Below are positions 5,435 to 7,517 of a DNA stretch of 7,517 nucleotides, piece by piece. Under the pieces are notes generated by a model. The model worked only from the letters and a program-made list of their open reading frames with translations, made no database searches and was not told where the DNA came from. A program made the position numbers and the translations under genes. This DNA comes from an uncultured Eubacteriales bacterium. Its GTDB lineage: Bacteria > Bacillota > Clostridia > Oscillospirales > Butyricicoccaceae. The stretch covers positions 1 to 7,517 of the forward strand of contig CAJKFC010000088.1 of assembly GCA_905199135.1 (NCBI GenBank). The letters are read 5' to 3'. Each line of letters starts with the position of its first letter. Position 1 is the stretch's first letter.

Positions 5435-6352
5435 TTAATCCTTTACTTTAATGCTCTCCTTTTGCTCTGTGTTGACATAGTAGAAAAGTCCCGCCGCAAC
5501 TATCACGGCTCCTATCCATGTAGGCACAGTCGGTATCTGCTGAAGCAGTACAAAGGCATAAACCGCCGTCACAAACGGGCTGAGCAGGTTGATCACCGAC
5601 ACCGAAGCGGGCTTTGCATATTTCAGCGCCCATGTAGGTGTGCTGTGAGAAATCAGAGTAAATACACAGCCCAGCACCGCCATGAGAAGTCCGCTTTTGA
5701 GGTCTATTGAAAAATCCGCCCCTCTCGCGGCCGCCACCACGCCCGTGAATACACAGCTCAGCGCATAGCCGAAGGTTATAAGCGGAAAAAACTCCACGGT
5801 TTTTGTGGCCTGCTTGGCAAACAGAGTGCTGCCCGAACTGAACATGGCCGAAAGCAGAATTATAATGACAGGTGCGGCTCCGCCGAATCCCTCCGATACA
5901 TTGCTTATCGCCACTGTACATACGCCGATAAGGCAGACTGCTATGCCGAGAAGTGATTTTTTAGATGTCTTTTCGTGAAGAAACAGATATGTAAACAATA
6001 CGATGAATATGGTTGAGGTATTTCCCAGAGTACCCACGAGGAAAGATGTTCCTCCCGCGTTTATCGCCTCGGCCCACAGCAGAAGTCCTATGGCCTTGCA
6101 TACCGAATAGCCTATTATGCCGATCCACGCCTTTTTATCGGCGTTTTTCAGGTTGTCTCTGTTTTTCTTTTTTGAAAACACCAGAGGACACAGCATAAAA
6201 GACAGAAACAGCAGCCTGTAAAAGGCTATCACAGAGGAGTCTACACCCATGTCAATAAGCACGGCGATGAGGGGGGATATTGCGGCTCCTATCACCATTG
6301 CGGCAAAGCATATGGCGTAGACCTTCAAAAGGGGCATTTCTTTGGTTTCCAT
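5435..6352 (-). CDS. EamA/DMT-superfamily membrane transporter, substrate unknown
   Basis: This 305-residue integral membrane protein has about ten hydrophobic segments arranged as two EamA-like halves, the usual size of the drug/metabolite transporter superfamily. The first half includes IAFYRLLFLSFML, LLWAEAINAGGTSFLVGTLGNTSTIFIVL and FLHEKTSKKSLLGIAVCLIGV; FLHEK is a typical marker at the end of the first repeat. The second half includes STPTWALKYAKPASVSVINLLSPFVTAVYA and ends in a short charged tail. AAAGGA lies six bases before ATG 6352. The downstream methionine sulfoxide reductase starts nine bases after its stop codon, so the two are one transcriptional unit. That pairing makes amino acid or metabolite export or uptake conceivable, but sequence does not give a substrate. 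A strong terminator stands between this gene and the upstream aldo/keto reductase, and no clear promoter is seen in the remaining 32 bases. Confidence 0.9.
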   Translation of the reverse strand: METKEMPLLKVYAICFAAMVIGAAISPLIAVLIDMGVDSSVIAFYRLLFLSFMLCPLVFSKKKNRDNLKNADKKAWIGIIGYSVCKAIGLLLWAEAINAGGTSFLVGTLGNTSTIFIVLFTYLFLHEKTSKKSLLGIAVCLIGVCTVAISNVSEGFGGAAPVIIILLSAMFSSGSTLFAKQATKTVEFFPLITFGYALSCVFTGVVAAARGADFSIDLKSGLLMAVLGCVFTLISHSTPTWALKYAKPASVSVINLLSPFVTAVYAFVLLQQIPTVPTWIGAVIVAAGLFYYVNTEQKESIKVKD

Positions 6353-6384
6353 AAGTAATCCTTTCGGTAAAATATCAAATGCGC

Positions 6385-6412
6385 AAAAAACGGCGGCGCT
6401 TATGCGCCGCCG
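6385..6412 (-). terminator. Rho-independent terminator after the aldo/keto reductase gene
   Basis: Read on the minus strand, CGGCGGCGC (6412-6404) pairs perfectly with GCGCCGCCG (6399-6391) around a four-base loop, followed by six T residues (6390-6385). The all-GC nine-pair stem begins eight bases after the reductase stop codon. It should end most transcripts before the transporter gene, acting as a separator or attenuator. Confidence 0.92.
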
Positions 6413-6419
6413 ACCTTAA

Positions 6420-7517
6420 TTATTTTCCGTAGTATGCCAACAGCTCTTTGAGTTTTTCGGGAACATTTATCTTCTGAGGGCAGTGGTTCATACACTGACC
6501 GCACTCGACGCATTTTTTAATGGTTTCGGCGTCAATGTCTGTGCCCGAAATCCAGTTGGTCGAGTCGTTCATGGCCTTGGTATTCCATGCCTTGAAGGAG
6601 GCGGGAATATTTATACCCATGGGACAGGGCATGCAGTATGCACAGCCTGTGCATCCCACCTTCTGAGCGTCTATGATGTTTTTCTTGACCTGAGCTATTG
6701 CAGCGTTCTGCTCATCTGTAAGAGGCTCAAGATTGGAGAAAATACGGAGATTGTCCTCGGTCTGCTCGATGCTCGACATACCGGAGAGAACTGTGAGAAT
6801 ACCCTTTTTCTCGGCTATCCAGCGGAAAGCTATCTCCTGATTGGACATTCCGATGTCTCTGAAAGGCTTTGTGAGATTTTCAGGTATGTTGACGAGAACG
6901 CCGCCCTTCAAAGGCTCCATGATGGTGATGGGTATGTTTCTCTTGACAAGCTCTTCATAGCCCTTTGTGCCGGGCTCGCCCTCTGTGTCAAGATAGTTGT
7001 ACTGAATCTGCACGAAATCCCAGTCGTGAAGAGCGAGAAGCTCATTGAGAAGGTCTATTGTGTCGTGCATGGAGAAGCCGAGATAGCGGATCTTGCCCTC
7101 TTTTTTCTTCTGCACGGCCCAGTTTACCATGTCATAGTCGATTATTCCCTTGGCATTCTTGCCGTTTACTGCGTGGATAAGATAGAAGTCAAAGTAATCT
7201 ACGCCGCAGCGCTCCAAAGAGGTGTTGAAGAATGTGTCGCGCTCTTCCATGGTCTTGAGGTTATAGAAGGGGTGCTTGTCGGCCAAAAAGAAGCTGTCTC
7301 TGGGGAACTGTTTGAGAGCCTTGCCGAGAGCTATCTCGCTGGCGCCTCCGCCGTAGACATATGCGGTGTCAAAATAGTTTACTCCCGCGTCATAGGCGGC
7401 CTTTATCATGGCGTTTACCTGCTCCTGGTCTATCTGATCACCCTTTTTGGGGAAACGCATAGCGCCGAAGCCGAGCTTTGATACTTTGCCGAATTTTTCA
7501 TGTGTTTCGTATTTCAT
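6420..7517 (-). CDS. Aldo/keto reductase with C-terminal two-cluster ferredoxin domain
   Basis: This 365-residue cytoplasmic oxidoreductase joins an NAD(P)H-type aldo/keto reductase barrel (about 1-280) to a tail likely to bind two [4Fe-4S] clusters. The start KFGKVSKLGFGAMRFP and the tetrad residues Asp50, Tyr55 (FDTAYVYGGG), Lys81 (ADKHP) and His115 (YLIHAVN) match the family. The tail has Cys289-x2-Cys292-x2-Cys295-x2-Cys298-Pro and Cys336-x2-Cys339-x2-Cys342-x3-Cys346-Pro. Such fusions are common in anaerobic Clostridia, and the physiological substrate is generally unknown. The clusters suggest electron exchange with ferredoxin or flavodoxin, which is inference. ATG occupies the last three bases of the window, so its ribosome site and promoter are not visible. 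The first residues fit the family start, so the protein is probably complete. The coding strand is rich in AAG lysine codons, suggesting good expression. Confidence 0.93.
   Translation of the reverse strand: MKYETHEKFGKVSKLGFGAMRFPKKGDQIDQEQVNAMIKAAYDAGVNYFDTAYVYGGGASEIALGKALKQFPRDSFFLADKHPFYNLKTMEERDTFFNTSLERCGVDYFDFYLIHAVNGKNAKGIIDYDMVNWAVQKKKEGKIRYLGFSMHDTIDLLNELLALHDWDFVQIQYNYLDTEGEPGTKGYEELVKRNIPITIMEPLKGGVLVNIPENLTKPFRDIGMSNQEIAFRWIAEKKGILTVLSGMSSIEQTEDNLRIFSNLEPLTDEQNAAIAQVKKNIIDAQKVGCTGCAYCMPCPMGINIPASFKAWNTKAMNDSTNWISGTDIDAETIKKCVECGQCMNHCPQKINVPEKLKELLAYYGK

Noticed and set aside
5102..5710. A 202-codon plus-strand open frame across the methionine sulfoxide reductase and transporter genes
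   Set aside because: It runs antisense to two well-supported genes and their junction, and its product shows no coherent domain.
6483..7481. A 332-codon plus-strand open frame opposite the aldo/keto reductase
   Set aside because: It lies entirely antisense to a clearly recognised enzyme, has no recognisable domain and no good ribosome site. It is open because of the biased codons of the real gene.

Overview
The window looks like a chromosomal stretch from an anaerobic Bacillota (Clostridia-type) bacterium. The support is a rubredoxin-first ('reverse') rubrerythrin, a ferredoxin-tailed aldo/keto reductase, a clostridial-type zinc-ribbon/coiled-coil/membrane protein, strong AGGAGG-like ribosome binding sites, and near-consensus sigma-A promoters with exact 17-bp spacers. 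The lineage is inferred from protein style and gene content only. I see no phage, transposase, CRISPR, tRNA or rRNA.

Layout, left to right. Positions 1-157 are a two-way control region. One perfect consensus promoter points left, out of the window, and another points right, with TTTGTCAA-type repeats laid over the -35 boxes. The rightward unit (158-1128) encodes an Rrf2-family regulator with a cysteine cluster and, 20 bases later, a reverse rubrerythrin, ending at a terminator (1144-1173). Next is a gene for a zinc-ribbon membrane-anchored protein (1244-2431), broken by one in-frame amber codon at 1415-1417. It is bracketed by two near-identical 40-bp 'terminator + -35' modules, and its reading frame runs through the second terminator into the next promoter.

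Positions 2391-4893 form an ade-mtnN operon with its own promoter. MtnN cleaves S-adenosylhomocysteine and methylthioadenosine and releases adenine; Ade deaminates adenine to hypoxanthine. The two form a short purine-salvage and methyl-cycle clean-up path. A symmetric hairpin (4904-4932) ends this operon and also the converging minus-strand genes.

The right-hand third is on the minus strand, transcribed in the order aldo/keto reductase (7517-6420), strong terminator, EamA/DMT-type transporter (6352-5435), and free methionine-(R)-sulfoxide reductase (5425-4931). The last two are separated by only 9 bases. Redox defence is a shared theme at the two ends (rubrerythrin with Rrf2; methionine sulfoxide reductase). 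I do not see a clearly new multi-gene system. The most unusual points are the amber-split gene, the duplicated terminator-promoter modules around it, and the repeat architecture of the Rrf2 control region.
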